From an uncultured Propionibacteriaceae bacterium (GTDB taxonomy: Bacteria; Actinomycetota; Actinomycetes; Propionibacteriales; Propionibacteriaceae), in contig CAKZJI010000470.1 of NCBI GenBank assembly GCA_936941515.1, positions 1-8,714 of the forward strand: a stretch of DNA of 8,714 nucleotides. The letters run 5' to 3'. The position numbers were made by a program, and so were the translations under genes. The notes beneath the pieces are model-generated. The model ran no database searches, was not told the DNA's origin, and saw only the letters and a program-made list of their open reading frames with translations. Position 1 is the stretch's first letter. Each line of letters opens with the position of its first letter. Shown here in pieces: positions 1 to 6,411 of the stretch.

Positions 1-577
1 CGAGATGACGGGCGAGAACCTGGATCCCCTGATGGGACGGGCCATTGCAGCTGACGGCGTCGGCTCGATGATCGCCACCACAGTCGGTGCCGGACCCACC
101 ACCACCTACGCGGAGAACATCGGTGTGATGGCCGCCACCCGCGTCTACTCGACGGCGGCCTACGTCGTTGCGTCGCTGGTGGCGATCCTGTTCGGCCTGT
201 CCCCGAAGTTCGGGGCGATCATCTCCGCCACCCCGGGAGCGGTGCTCGGCGGCATCTGCGTAGTGCTGTACGGCATGATCGGCCTGTTGGGCGCGAAGAT
301 CTGGAAGGAGAACCGGGTTGATTTCGGCAATCCCATCAACCTGATCCCCGCTGCGGCGGGCATCATCATCGGCATCGGGGACGTGAAGCTTCCGATCAGT
401 GAGAACTTCACACTGGGTGGGATCGCGCTCGGCACCATCGTCACGGTCGGCGTGTACCACATCGCCCGCGCCATCGCCCCACGAGAGCTGCGGGAGGCCG
501 CCGACGGGGCCTCCCTGATTTATGATGCCCCCGGGATTTATGCTGAGGACTCGGACAACTCCGGGAATGAGGAATAG
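1..577 (+). CDS. uraA: Uracil permease, NCS2 family, C-terminal part (5' truncated)
   Basis: This is the C-terminal ~190 residues of a nucleobase:cation symporter-2 permease, which imports uracil across the cytoplasmic membrane with protons. The frame is open to the left edge (codon GAG at 2-4), so the ATG at 5 is internal. The diagnostic stretch is [18 protein letters not shown], close to the UraA motif NTTYGENIGVMAITRVYS; its Glu corresponds to one of the two Glu residues that bind uracil in E. coli UraA. The xanthine/urate branch has a different sequence here, so uracil is the likely substrate. Four or more hydrophobic segments follow, then a short acidic cytoplasmic tail ([11 protein letters not shown]). 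The stop at 575-577 is 8 nt before trpB, and the trpB ribosome site lies inside this gene's last codons, so the two are probably co-transcribed. Confidence 0.9.
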   Translation, partial: EMTGENLDPLMGRAIAADGVGSMIATTVGAGPTTTYAENIGVMAATRVYSTAAYVVASLVAILFGLSPKFGAIISATPGAVLGGICVVLYGMIGLLGAKIWKENRVDFGNPINLIPAAAGIIIGIGDVKLPISENFTLGGIALGTIVTVGVYHIARAIAPRELREAADGASLIYDAPGIYAEDSDNSGNEE

Positions 578-585
578 ATTTCGCT

Positions 586-1785
586 ATGACTTCACTGATT
601 CACGCTGACGAGGCCGGTTTCTTCGGCGATCATGGCGGGCGCTTCCTGCCCCCGCATCTGGAGGCCCCCGTCGCCGAGGTGGCGGCAGCCTACGCGAAGG
701 TCCGGCAGGATCCGCAGTTCCAGGCCAGCTATGAGGCGCTGCTGGCCGACTATGTGGGCAGGCCGTCGCCGTTGTTCCTGGCGGAGCGGCTCACGAGCCA
801 CCTGGGTGGCGCGAAAATCTACCTCAAACGTGAAGACCTCAACCACACAGGCGCGCACAAGATCAACCACTGCCTCGGCGAAGGTCTGCTAGCCAAGTGG
901 ATGGGCAAGAAGAAGCTGCTGGCCGAGACCGGCGCCGGCCAGCACGGCGTGGCTCTGGCGACGGCGGCGGCTCTGCTCGGGCTGGAGTGCGAGATCCACA
1001 TGGGTGCCATCGACGTGGCGAAGCAGCACCCCAACGTGGTGCGCATGGAGTTGCTGGGCGCGAAGGTAGTGGCCGTTGACTCTGGCGGGAAGGCCCTCAA
1101 GGATGCCGTCGACTCGGCTTTCAGCGTGTGGGCGGCCGACTACCAGGACACGTTCTTCGCCATCGGCTCGGTGGTGGGTCCAGACCCTTACCCGTCGATC
1201 ATCCGCGACTTCCAGGCCATCGTTGGCCGCGAGGCGAAACGCCAGATCCTGGAGCGGGAGGGGCGGCTTCCTGATGCGCTGGTGGCCGCCGTCGGCGGCG
1301 GCTCGAATGCGCTGGGACTGTTCACGGAGTTCCTAGAAGACGAGCAGGTGAGGATGTTCGGCGTCGAGCCAGCGGGCCGAAACCTGGGGGTGGTCGGCGA
1401 GCATGCGGCGACAATGACCCTCGGCAGGCCGGGGATGCTGCACGGCATGAGAACCCTGGTGCTGAAGGACGACGCTGGGGAGCCGACGGCGGTGCACTCC
1501 ATCGCCTCCGGTCTGGACTATCCCGGCGTCGGCCCGCAGCATGCCTTCTTGAAGGACGTGGGACGCGTCGAATACGTACACGCCTCCGACACCGAAACCC
1601 TGGAGGCCTTTCAGCTGCTGTGCCGCACAGAAGGCATCATCCCCGCCCTGGAGTCGTCGCACGCACTAGCCCACACCACCCGCCTGGCCTCCACAATGAG
1701 CCCCGACGAAGTGATCATCGTCAACCTCTCAGGTCGCGGCGACAAGGACATCGACTACGTGGCCGAACGCCTGACGTCCTCCTGA
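586..1785 (+). CDS. trpB: Tryptophan synthase beta chain, stand-alone (no trpA)
   Basis: This encodes a complete 399-aa PLP enzyme of the TrpB family, which condenses indole with L-serine to give L-tryptophan. Visible active-site features, numbered here: PLP lysine K92 in HTGAHKIN; E114 in AETGAGQHG; phosphate-binding GGGSN 237-241; D311 in [14 protein letters not shown]355 in [12 protein letters not shown]382 in NLSGRGDKD. All match Salmonella TrpB with an offset of about +5, and length is normal. The ATG at 586 has GAGGA at 569-573, within the end of the permease gene. No trpA, trpC or trpD lies nearby: permease upstream, a convergent MDR gene downstream. Around the PLP lysine it reads HKINHCLGE where most TrpB proteins have HKTNQ(V/I)LGQ, suggesting a separate paralogue group. 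A role in indole rescue is inference; the TrpB fold itself is certain. Confidence 0.95.
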   Translation: MTSLIHADEAGFFGDHGGRFLPPHLEAPVAEVAAAYAKVRQDPQFQASYEALLADYVGRPSPLFLAERLTSHLGGAKIYLKREDLNHTGAHKINHCLGEGLLAKWMGKKKLLAETGAGQHGVALATAAALLGLECEIHMGAIDVAKQHPNVVRMELLGAKVVAVDSGGKALKDAVDSAFSVWAADYQDTFFAIGSVVGPDPYPSIIRDFQAIVGREAKRQILEREGRLPDALVAAVGGGSNALGLFTEFLEDEQVRMFGVEPAGRNLGVVGEHAATMTLGRPGMLHGMRTLVLKDDAGEPTAVHSIASGLDYPGVGPQHAFLKDVGRVEYVHASDTETLEAFQLLCRTEGIIPALESSHALAHTTRLASTMSPDEVIIVNLSGRGDKDIDYVAERLTSS

Positions 1786-1892
1786 GCGAGCACACGAGCA
1801 CCTCTCAGACACAAGGACCGGCCAGGACCATGCCGCACGGCGTTTGCGCCATGTCTTGACCGGCCTTCGTCATCGCATCATCGGTGTGTGAC
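1786..1892. terminator. Possible bidirectional terminator between convergent genes
   Basis: The gap between the convergent trpB and MDR genes contains a long imperfect inverted repeat at about 1813-1867. The left arm begins AAGGACCGGCCAGGACCATG and the right arm ends CATGTCTTGACCGGCCTT. The arms pair over about 16-18 bp with bulges around the inner GCACGGCGTTTGCGCC. There is no clear U-run on either strand, so intrinsic termination is inferred from position and symmetry only. Confidence 0.4.
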
Positions 1893-2855
1893 TCACCGCC
1901 GGACGTGGAGGGCGACTTTTCCGGTGGTCTCTCCCCGCTCCAGCGCCGCAAGCAGGTCCGCAGCCTCGGACAGCTCCGCCGTCCTAGTCAGTTCGACTTG
2001 GACATCCCCGCGTGCGACTGCGGCAAGCGCCCAGGCCATGGAGTCGACGCCAGCCTCGGGATGGGCGGCAAGCCAGGCGCCGACGTTGAAGCCGGCAGTG
2101 GTCTTGTTCTGCAGCCAGTGATCGATGGAGCCCAGGGCAACGTCGGGGGCCTGGGAGGCATTGCCCACCCGAAGAAGGCGTCCGCCGCTGCGCATGCATC
2201 GGAAAGCCGTCTGGGTTGCCTCACCTCCGACCGGGTCCACCACGATGTCGTAGGCGTCCTGTGGCACGGTGGAGAGTTCGCTGCGCAGGTAGGCGTGGTC
2301 ATATCCGAGTGAACGGGCGACCTCCTGCTTGGTGGCAGTGCCGACGACGGCGTCGATCCGGCCTGCGCCGAGTGCTCTGGCCACGTGGGCGAACTGTGAT
2401 CCCAGGCCACCGACCCCAGCATGCACCAGCAGGCTTTCAGCAGGCGAGAAACGGGCTACGGTGGTCAGGGCAAGGTGGGCGGTCACTGTGTTGACTGGGA
2501 CCACCGCGGCGACGTCTATGCTCAACCCCTCCGGGATCGCGGCGGCCAATGTGGCAGGCGCGGAGACGATCTCGGCGAATCCACCTGCTGAGGGCAGGAG
2601 CGCCGCGACCTGCTGACCGACTGCGAATCCGGTGACGCCGTCGCCAAGGCCCCGGATGGTTCCGGAGACTTCCAGTCCGGGGATGAAACCGGGCAGGGAG
2701 GGCATCGCACCAGTCGTCCAGAGAGCGTCGATCAGTCCCACGCCAGCCGTCTGCACATCGATGCTGACTTCTCCTGACCCTGGGTGCGGGTCGGGGACGT
2801 CGGTGTATTCGAGACCATCGAACCGGTCGTGCCGAGCGACGACGAGAGCGTGCAT
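1893..2855 (-). CDS. Zinc-independent MDR oxidoreductase (NADPH:quinone reductase-like)
   Basis: This 320-aa protein belongs to the medium-chain dehydrogenase/reductase superfamily, quinone-oxidoreductase branch. These are cytosolic NADPH-dependent enzymes acting on quinones or other electrophiles. The N-terminal GroES-like domain (about 1-125) includes PGFIPGLEVSGTI at 55-67 and GDGVTGFAVGQQVAAL. The Rossmann domain starts near 140 with HAGVGGLGSQFAHVARALGA at 145-164, the family's AxxGGxG nucleotide-binding turn. VVDPVGGEAT (205-214) is the usual next strand. The catalytic and structural zinc ligands of alcohol dehydrogenases are absent. The ATG at 2855 has AAGGAG (2863-2868) 7 nt away. It lies downstream of a marR gene on the same strand and has its own promoter overlapped by a long inverted repeat, so repression by that MarR is the simplest reading. 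The true substrate is unknown. Confidence 0.88.
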   Translation of the reverse strand: MHALVVARHDRFDGLEYTDVPDPHPGSGEVSIDVQTAGVGLIDALWTTGAMPSLPGFIPGLEVSGTIRGLGDGVTGFAVGQQVAALLPSAGGFAEIVSAPATLAAAIPEGLSIDVAAVVPVNTVTAHLALTTVARFSPAESLLVHAGVGGLGSQFAHVARALGAGRIDAVVGTATKQEVARSLGYDHAYLRSELSTVPQDAYDIVVDPVGGEATQTAFRCMRSGGRLLRVGNASQAPDVALGSIDHWLQNKTTAGFNVGAWLAAHPEAGVDSMAWALAAVARGDVQVELTRTAELSEAADLLAALERGETTGKVALHVRR

Positions 2856-2895
2856 GGGTTTTCTCCTTCACGGGTCAGTTTCGAGGGCAGGGCCA

Positions 2896-2966
2896 CTAAT
2901 AACAGAGTTCTAATCTAAGACAGAACTCTGTCATTATACAGAGCACAGTGATCGGAAGAACGGATT
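2896..2966 (-). promoter_or_regulatory. Promoter of the MDR oxidoreductase gene
   Basis: Read on the minus strand, an exact TATAAT lies at 2933-2938. A moderate -35 (TTCTTC, near 2955-2960) sits about 16 nt upstream. The start of transcription would fall near 2926, giving a leader of about 70 nt before the ATG at 2855. The -10 match is exact; the -35 is weak, as expected for a regulated promoter. Confidence 0.6.
2898..2935. promoter_or_regulatory. Inverted-repeat operator, probable MarR binding site
   Basis: AATAACAGAGTTCT (2898-2911) is the reverse complement of AGAACTCTGTCATT (2922-2935) except for one position; the central nine base pairs of each arm match perfectly, with a 10-nt spacer. 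Each arm is also a small dyad: ACAGA-GT-TCTAA at 2902-2913 and ACAGA-AC-TCTGT at 2920-2931, centred 18 bp apart, so two dimers could bind the same helix region. The element overlaps the end of the TATAAT and covers the predicted transcription start, the expected place for a repressor. Assignment to the adjacent MarR protein is inference from proximity. Confidence 0.6.
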
Positions 2967-3064
2967 CCACGAAATGGAAGCCCCAGGCTCACGAGCCCAC
3001 ACCAACCACGCCAACCGACGACAGGCCCAGGGCAGCCCCCAGTCCCACCCGGCAGGGTGCGCCC

Positions 3065-3526
3065 CTACGCGCCGTGGCTGCGAATATGCTCCTCGGCCCG
3101 TGAGAGGTATTCGCGGAAGCGGTCGAACTCGGCAGGCGTGAACGCTGAGCGGAGGTCATCCTCAATGGCGCATGCCGCACGGTCAGCTTTCGCAACGAGG
3201 TCACGCCCGGTCTCGGTGAGATCGCAGACGAGGACGCGGGCGTGCAAGGAGGAGGCGTCGCGGGTGATCAGTTCCTTGGCCTCAAGATTTCCCAGGATCG
3301 TTGCCATGGTCTGCGGCGAGACCAGGGCCGAGCGGGCCAATTGCGCAGCCGACTGCGCAGGAACATAGCGCAACGCCATGAGTGTGGCGTACTGCGGGAC
3401 GGTCAGGTCGAATTCGCGCAGAACCCGAGCCTTCTCTGCCATGAGAACCTGCTCCACTCGCTTGATACCGCTTCCAAGACGCATGGACATGTCCGCCTTG
3501 AATGCCTCATGTCCCATCCGCACCAT
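3065..3526 (-). CDS. MarR family transcriptional regulator
   Basis: This encodes a 153-aa winged-helix repressor of the MarR family, which binds palindromic DNA as a dimer and is usually released by phenolic, electrophilic or oxidising ligands. The winged helix spans about residues 43-108: LTVPQYATLMAL, then the recognition helix SPQTMATILGNLEAKELI (70-87), then the wing SSLHARVLVCDLTETGRDL with the family's DLTxxG turn. Flanking helices form the dimer interface. The frame also opens at a GTG at 3538, but I prefer the ATG at 3526: AAGGTGG at 3535-3541 is 8 nt from it, whereas the GTG has only a weak AGGA. Two cysteines (C101 in the wing, C119) could allow redox sensing, but this is speculation. 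The gene lies 209 nt upstream of the MDR oxidoreductase gene on the same strand, which it probably regulates. No copy of the operator was seen before this gene itself. Confidence 0.9.
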   Translation of the reverse strand: MVRMGHEAFKADMSMRLGSGIKRVEQVLMAEKARVLREFDLTVPQYATLMALRYVPAQSAAQLARSALVSPQTMATILGNLEAKELITRDASSLHARVLVCDLTETGRDLVAKADRAACAIEDDLRSAFTPAEFDRFREYLSRAEEHIRSHGA

Positions 3527-3534
3527 CGTGACAC

Positions 3535-3541
3535 CCACCTT
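3535..3541 (-). promoter_or_regulatory. Ribosome-binding site that decides the marR start
   Basis: On the minus strand this reads AAGGTGG, one mismatch from AAGGAGG. It lies 8 nt before the ATG at 3526 and overlaps the upstream GTG at 3538, which argues that the ATG is the true start. Confidence 0.5.
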
Positions 3542-3648
3542 AGAGTCCTGCCAGCAGTGGGCTGTCTACTGAGCGGCCCCGACGCGGAGCAGCACCCGCC
3601 CTCCCACAGATCACAAGCGACGACCGCCCCTACGACCCCACGGATGGA

Positions 3649-3948
3649 TCACTCGTCATACTGAACGACCTCAAAGCCCAGAAGCTCAATGCTCATGCCA
3701 CGGCGCCTGTCGTCGGCATGAGCATTGGCATCACGTTCACGCCGCGACGCCCACCGGTCGTAGCTTTCACGAGAGTCCCAACGAGTGACGACGAAATAGC
3801 GGTCCTGCCCGAACTGCGGGCGCAGCAGCTCGAACCCCTCGAAGCCCTCGGCCTCATCGACGTCGCGCCTGCGGGCAGCGAAGCGGCTCTCGATCTCGGG
3901 GCCCGCGCCCTCAGGGATGGTCAGGGCGGTGATGTTGACGAACGTCAT
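3649..3948 (-). CDS. ABM-domain monooxygenase, MhuD/IsdG-like
   Basis: This small 99-aa protein of the antibiotic-biosynthesis-monooxygenase (ABM) dimeric alpha/beta-barrel family resembles mycobacterial MhuD, which cleaves heme to release iron. Shared features include (I/V)PxGAGPE(I/L)ExRFAxR near the N terminus, GFxGFxLLRP (residues 35-44), the strand RYFVVTRWDS (50-59) and W66 in YDRW. H77 in NAHAD lies within two residues of the heme-ligand His of this family. The position equal to the conserved Asn7 of MhuD/IsdG is Thr (VNITAL; an Asn occurs two residues earlier), so true heme oxygenase activity is not assured. The ATG has a perfect AAGGAGG at 3954-3960. It is the second gene of an operon with the TetR regulator, 31 nt downstream of it, and divergent from an MFS exporter. 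Confidence 0.85.
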   Translation of the reverse strand: MTFVNITALTIPEGAGPEIESRFAARRRDVDEAEGFEGFELLRPQFGQDRYFVVTRWDSRESYDRWASRRERDANAHADDRRRGMSIELLGFEVVQYDE

Positions 3949-3979
3949 GGCATCCTCCTTGGCTGATGATCAGGCGATC

Positions 3980-4573
3980 CTAGCCTCCGACCACGGCAAG
4001 TCTGCGGACCGCCGTCACCACGGAGGCGCGGCGTCTGGCGTGCTCATCCCCAGTCGCCGGCCCAGCCAGCATGCGCGCAACCTGCGGCACCGCCGACCAC
4101 CAGTCGGCCAACGCCAGGACCAGAAAGACGATGTGCTCCGCATCGATCTCGTCGGTGACGACCCCCGCACGCTGCCCTTCGAGGACGGCCTCCGTCTTGT
4201 AGCTGTAGTGCTCGCGCCGCCGTTCCTCGTCGGGCACCTCCCCGGCGTCGAAGATGAGCCCCTCCCAGCGCAGCAGGCGCCCAAGCTCAGGGTGCTCCAA
4301 GTGGTAGTCGTAAACGCAGCCCGCGTACTCGGCAATATCCGACTGCGCGAAGGACTTCACCCGCAGCACCTTGGCCACCTTCGCCAGCTCCTCGCGCAGG
4401 ACCCGGGAGAATAGCTCGCGCTTGCCACCGAAGTAGTTGTAGACGCGCTCCATGTTGATCCCCGCCGCCTTGGCGATCCGCTCGACAGTGGTGCCGTCTG
4501 GGCCGTGGGCCGCAAACTCGCTCGTGGCCGCCTCCAAGATGCGGCGCTTCGTCGCCTCAGTGTCCCAGGCCAT
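3980..4573 (-). CDS. TetR family transcriptional regulator
   Basis: This 197-aa TetR/AcrR repressor binds DNA as a dimer through an N-terminal helix-turn-helix and releases it on ligand binding to the C-terminal helical domain. The N terminus is typical: TKRRILEAATSEFAAHG (8-24), then TTVERIAKAAGINMERVYNYFGGKREL, where residues 28-47 form the HTH and YNYFGGK its usual end. The C-terminal half (about 60-190) is helical and unassigned as to ligand; EHPELGRLLRWEGLIFDAG and HIVFLVLALADWW are typical of the family. No other in-frame start lies close upstream, so the ATG at 4573 is the likely start although its ribosome site is weak (TATGAG). It is co-directional with the ABM gene and divergent from the MFS gene. 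The two 18-bp dyads in the intergenic region are its likely operators, controlling both directions. Confidence 0.92.
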   Translation of the reverse strand: MAWDTEATKRRILEAATSEFAAHGPDGTTVERIAKAAGINMERVYNYFGGKRELFSRVLREELAKVAKVLRVKSFAQSDIAEYAGCVYDYHLEHPELGRLLRWEGLIFDAGEVPDEERRREHYSYKTEAVLEGQRAGVVTDEIDAEHIVFLVLALADWWSAVPQVARMLAGPATGDEHARRRASVVTAVRRLAVVGG

Positions 4574-4599
4574 CGCTCATATCCATTCATCACTCAAAG

Positions 4600-4617
4600 T
4601 CCAACGATTTGGTTGGA
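4600..4617. promoter_or_regulatory. TetR operator site 1 (tetR-proximal)
   Basis: TCCAACGATTTGGTTGGA is an 18-bp dyad of form TCCAAC-N6-GTTGGA. The same arms recur with the same spacing at 4647-4664. It lies 27 nt from the tetR start codon and overlaps a TTGGAT (4613-4618) that could be the -35 of the exporter gene. Confidence 0.65.
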
Positions 4618-4642
4618 TTTTGGTGTCACATCGCACTACCCT
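4613..4642 (+). promoter_or_regulatory. Candidate promoter of the MFS exporter gene
   Basis: TTGGAT at 4613-4618 matches TTGACA at four of six positions. TACCCT at 4637-4642 fits the actinobacterial TAnnnT pattern, with an 18-nt spacer. Transcription would begin near 4649, inside the left arm of the palindrome and inside operator 2, so both operators would cover promoter elements. The -10 is weak and the assignment is tentative. Confidence 0.35.
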
Positions 4643-4676
4643 CTTTTCCAACGGTCACGTTGGAAAAGAGGGTAGT
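4635..4676. promoter_or_regulatory. Perfect 42-bp palindrome containing TetR operator 2 and the exporter RBS
   Basis: Nineteen bases (4635-4653) are exactly complementary to 4658-4676, with a 4-nt centre GTCA. The core, TCCAACGGTCACGTTGGA at 4647-4664, repeats the TCCAAC-N6-GTTGGA dyad of operator 1. The right arm carries AAGAGGG (4666-4672), the only good ribosome site for the MFS start at 4678. In DNA this is a strong repressor site. In RNA, if transcription starts far enough upstream, it would be a 19-bp hairpin that hides the ribosome site. Confidence 0.75.
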
Positions 4677-4677
4677 C

Positions 4678-5922
4678 ATGACGCCAGATCCCGAAAGCAC
4701 CCCCGCAACAAGGACGGGAGGGGACCAGCCCAGCAAGGAGGAAACTTTCCCAGCCAGTGTAGGTGGGGTCTCGATGCTGGTCATCACGGCATTGGTGGTG
4801 TTGTCGCAGCTCTACGCGGCGATCCCGCTGCTGGCGCCAGTCGGCGCCGCCCTGGGCGGCAGTGCGACATTCGCGCTCTCCACGGTCTATGGACTGTGCT
4901 ATGCCCTCGGCTTCCTCCTCTGGGGGCCGATAGCAGACCGATATGGCCGCAGACGGGTCATGATCACCGGCCTGGTCTGCTTGGCGGCCACGACGTTCGG
5001 GTGTGGATTGGCCAGCTCGCTTCCGCTGCTTGCTGTGCTGCGCGGCGCGCAGGGGTTGATGGCCTCCAGCCTTCCCCCCGTTGGGCTGGCCTACCTCAGC
5101 GAGGCCGTAGCTCCCAAACGTCGGGCGACGGCGATCGGAGCAATGTCCACCGCTTTCCTCGTCGCCGGGATCGTCGGGCAGGTAGGGGCGCAGGCTGTGG
5201 CCGAACAGCTCGGATGGAATTGGGTGTTCTTCGGCAGCGCCTGCCTGTTGGTGGCATGCACGCTGTCGATCGCTCTGCTGGTGCGTGAGCCTGACCGCGC
5301 GTCGTCTCCCGGTGGCCTCAGCCAGCAGTTCCTCACCATCGTCCAGCTCTTGTGCAGGGGTGACGTGCTATTCCTGTGCGCCGCGCACCTTACGCTCCTG
5401 TTGTCCTTTGTCGCCATGTACACCGCTCTCGGCATGCATCTGACCGCTCTCGGTCACGATCCGGGAACGGTGTTTGCGCTGCGACTGACCGGCCTGCCAG
5501 GAATGTTCGTCGCACTGGCCGCAGGGCCCCTGACCCGCAGGCTGGGTGGGGCATCGGGTCTCGCCCGGACTGGCTTCCTGATCGCTGCCCTCGGTTTGCT
5601 CTTGGAGGCCCTAGCCTCAGGGTCGCTGACCGGGCTGGGAGTCACCAGCCTGGTCTTCGTGACCGGAATCGCCCTGACGGTACCGGCCATGATCACGCTG
5701 TTCGGTCAGGCATCCGCGCCGCGGCAGGGCAGCGGCATGGCGGTCAACGGCTTCGTCCTGTTCATCGGCGCTAGCATCGGTCCGGTCCTGGCCACCACCG
5801 GGCTGAATTTCACCGTCTTGTTGCTGGTCATCGCGCTCCTCCTGGGGATCTCCGCCGCCTTCGTGACACTGTCAGCCCGGGCCGCAGAGCCAACAACAGC
5901 AAGAAACCCAAGAAAATCCTAA
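4678..5922 (+). CDS. MFS transporter, DHA1-type 12-TM efflux pump
   Basis: This 414-aa membrane protein is a proton-driven exporter of the major facilitator superfamily; its substrate is unknown. The ATG at 4678 follows AAGAGGG (4666-4672). The open frame continues back to 4609, but those codons run through the palindrome and would not be translated. About 30 polar N-terminal residues precede TM1. Motif A is GPIADRYGRRR at 83-93 between TM2 and TM3. The TM4 motif-B arginine is R122 in LAVLRGAQGLMASSLPP. A cytoplasmic loop (REPDRASSPGGLSQQF) separates the two six-helix halves, and the C-terminal half has the degenerate motif GPLTRRLGG. Overall it resembles YnfM-like members. Divergence from the TetR-ABM operon, with shared operators, points to ligand-induced export of a toxic compound. 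Coupling with the ABM enzyme (modify, then export) is inference. Confidence 0.92.
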   Translation: MTPDPESTPATRTGGDQPSKEETFPASVGGVSMLVITALVVLSQLYAAIPLLAPVGAALGGSATFALSTVYGLCYALGFLLWGPIADRYGRRRVMITGLVCLAATTFGCGLASSLPLLAVLRGAQGLMASSLPPVGLAYLSEAVAPKRRATAIGAMSTAFLVAGIVGQVGAQAVAEQLGWNWVFFGSACLLVACTLSIALLVREPDRASSPGGLSQQFLTIVQLLCRGDVLFLCAAHLTLLLSFVAMYTALGMHLTALGHDPGTVFALRLTGLPGMFVALAAGPLTRRLGGASGLARTGFLIAALGLLLEALASGSLTGLGVTSLVFVTGIALTVPAMITLFGQASAPRQGSGMAVNGFVLFIGASIGPVLATTGLNFTVLLLVIALLLGISAAFVTLSARAAEPTTARNPRKS

Positions 5923-5924
5923 TG

Positions 5925-5984
5925 GAGCACCTGGAGGGTTATTCGCATCTGCTAGCAACTGTGCTCTGACAAGGTATTTTTTTG
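5925..5984 (+). terminator. Possible terminator after the MFS gene
   Basis: GAGCAC (5925-5930) pairs exactly with GTGCTC (5961-5966), and seven T residues follow at 5977-5983. The loop is about 30 nt and the T-run starts 10 nt after the stem, so this is not canonical. It overlaps repeat D1, whose other two copies lack the T-run. Confidence 0.3.
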
Positions 5985-6000
5985 TTTCTGCACTCCCATG
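5950..6000 (+). repeat. Repeat D, copy 1
   Basis: This is the first of three related ~50-bp sequences (the others at 6536-6592 and 7352-7402, all in the same orientation). The shared skeleton is GC(T/C)AGCAnC..., then ACAAGG, then TTT, then (C/T)GTTT, ending CnCCCA. This copy starts 27 nt after the exporter stop codon and has TATTTTTTTG where the others read GATTTCGCCG or GGTTTCGCTG. Confidence 0.6.
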
Positions 6001-6068
6001 ACCAAGCCGCACAATGCGGCAGCCCTGGCGCTTCCAACGTCCCCACCCCTTTCCTTCGCCAGCCATCC

Positions 6069-6144
6069 TGCGCACGAAACGCCGCACCGCGTCTCGACGC
6101 CGTCACCATAGCGCGTTCCCAACACTGCAGACGGCGATTCACGC
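6069..6144 (+). repeat. 76-bp dyad element, copy A
   Basis: This aligns without gaps to 6336-6411 at 64 of 76 positions. It begins TGCGCACGAAACGCCG and ends ACGGCGATTCACGC; the ends form an imperfect inverted repeat (10 of 13 pairs from GCACGAAACGCCG). An inverted relative lies at 7512-7588. Confidence 0.75.
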
Positions 6145-6196
6145 ACCTATGCGTGGCCTGAGGCTGAACAGAATCCAGGCAACCCACCCCGGACCT

Positions 6197-6316
6197 CGCC
6201 TCGACGGGTGCCATGATCCGCGTCTCGACCGGTGCCATGATCCATGTCCTGGCGGGTCTCATGATCCGTGCCTTGGTGGGTCTCATGGCCCCTCTCCGGG
6301 CGGGTTGCATGACCTG
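6197..6316 (+). repeat. Five-unit 24-bp tandem array
   Basis: Five consecutive degenerate units of exactly 24 bp lie at 6197, 6221, 6245, 6269 and 6293. Each has the pattern (C/T)CTCG/CTGG-type start, a GGGT or GGT core, then CATG(A/G)(T/C)C near its end. Units 1 and 2 differ at three positions; unit 5 is the most diverged. Unit 2 with its flank shares CCGCGTCTCGAC with element A, so the array may have expanded from the middle of that element. It lies between A and B. Confidence 0.8.
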
Positions 6317-6335
6317 CTTCATCTCACGCCTACCC

Positions 6336-6411
6336 TGTGCACGAAACGCCGTACTACGTCTCGATGCCGTCACCGTGGTGCGTTCCCAGCGCCACAGACG
6401 GCGATTCACGC
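6336..6411 (+). repeat. 76-bp dyad element, copy B
   Basis: This is a direct copy of element A, offset by 267 bp, with 12 differences that are all transitions. It begins TGTGCACGAAACGCCG and ends ACGGCGATTCACGC. Weaker similarity extends about 20 bp to the left of both copies. Confidence 0.75.

Noticed and set aside
1884..2312. 142-aa plus-strand frame opposite the MDR gene
   Set aside because: It is a shadow of the clearly recognisable minus-strand oxidoreductase and shows no domain features.
4609..4677. N-terminal extension of the MFS protein
   Set aside because: The added 23 codons read through operator 2 and the palindrome and have no ribosome site; AAGAGGG before the ATG at 4678 decides the start.
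6006..6020. GCCGCA-CAA-TGCGGC hairpin as a terminator
   Set aside because: The 6-bp stem is strong but no T-run follows on either strand; kept only as a structural note in the gene-free region.
6197..6316. 24-bp array as a CRISPR
   Set aside because: The units are directly adjacent without unique spacers and are too degenerate.
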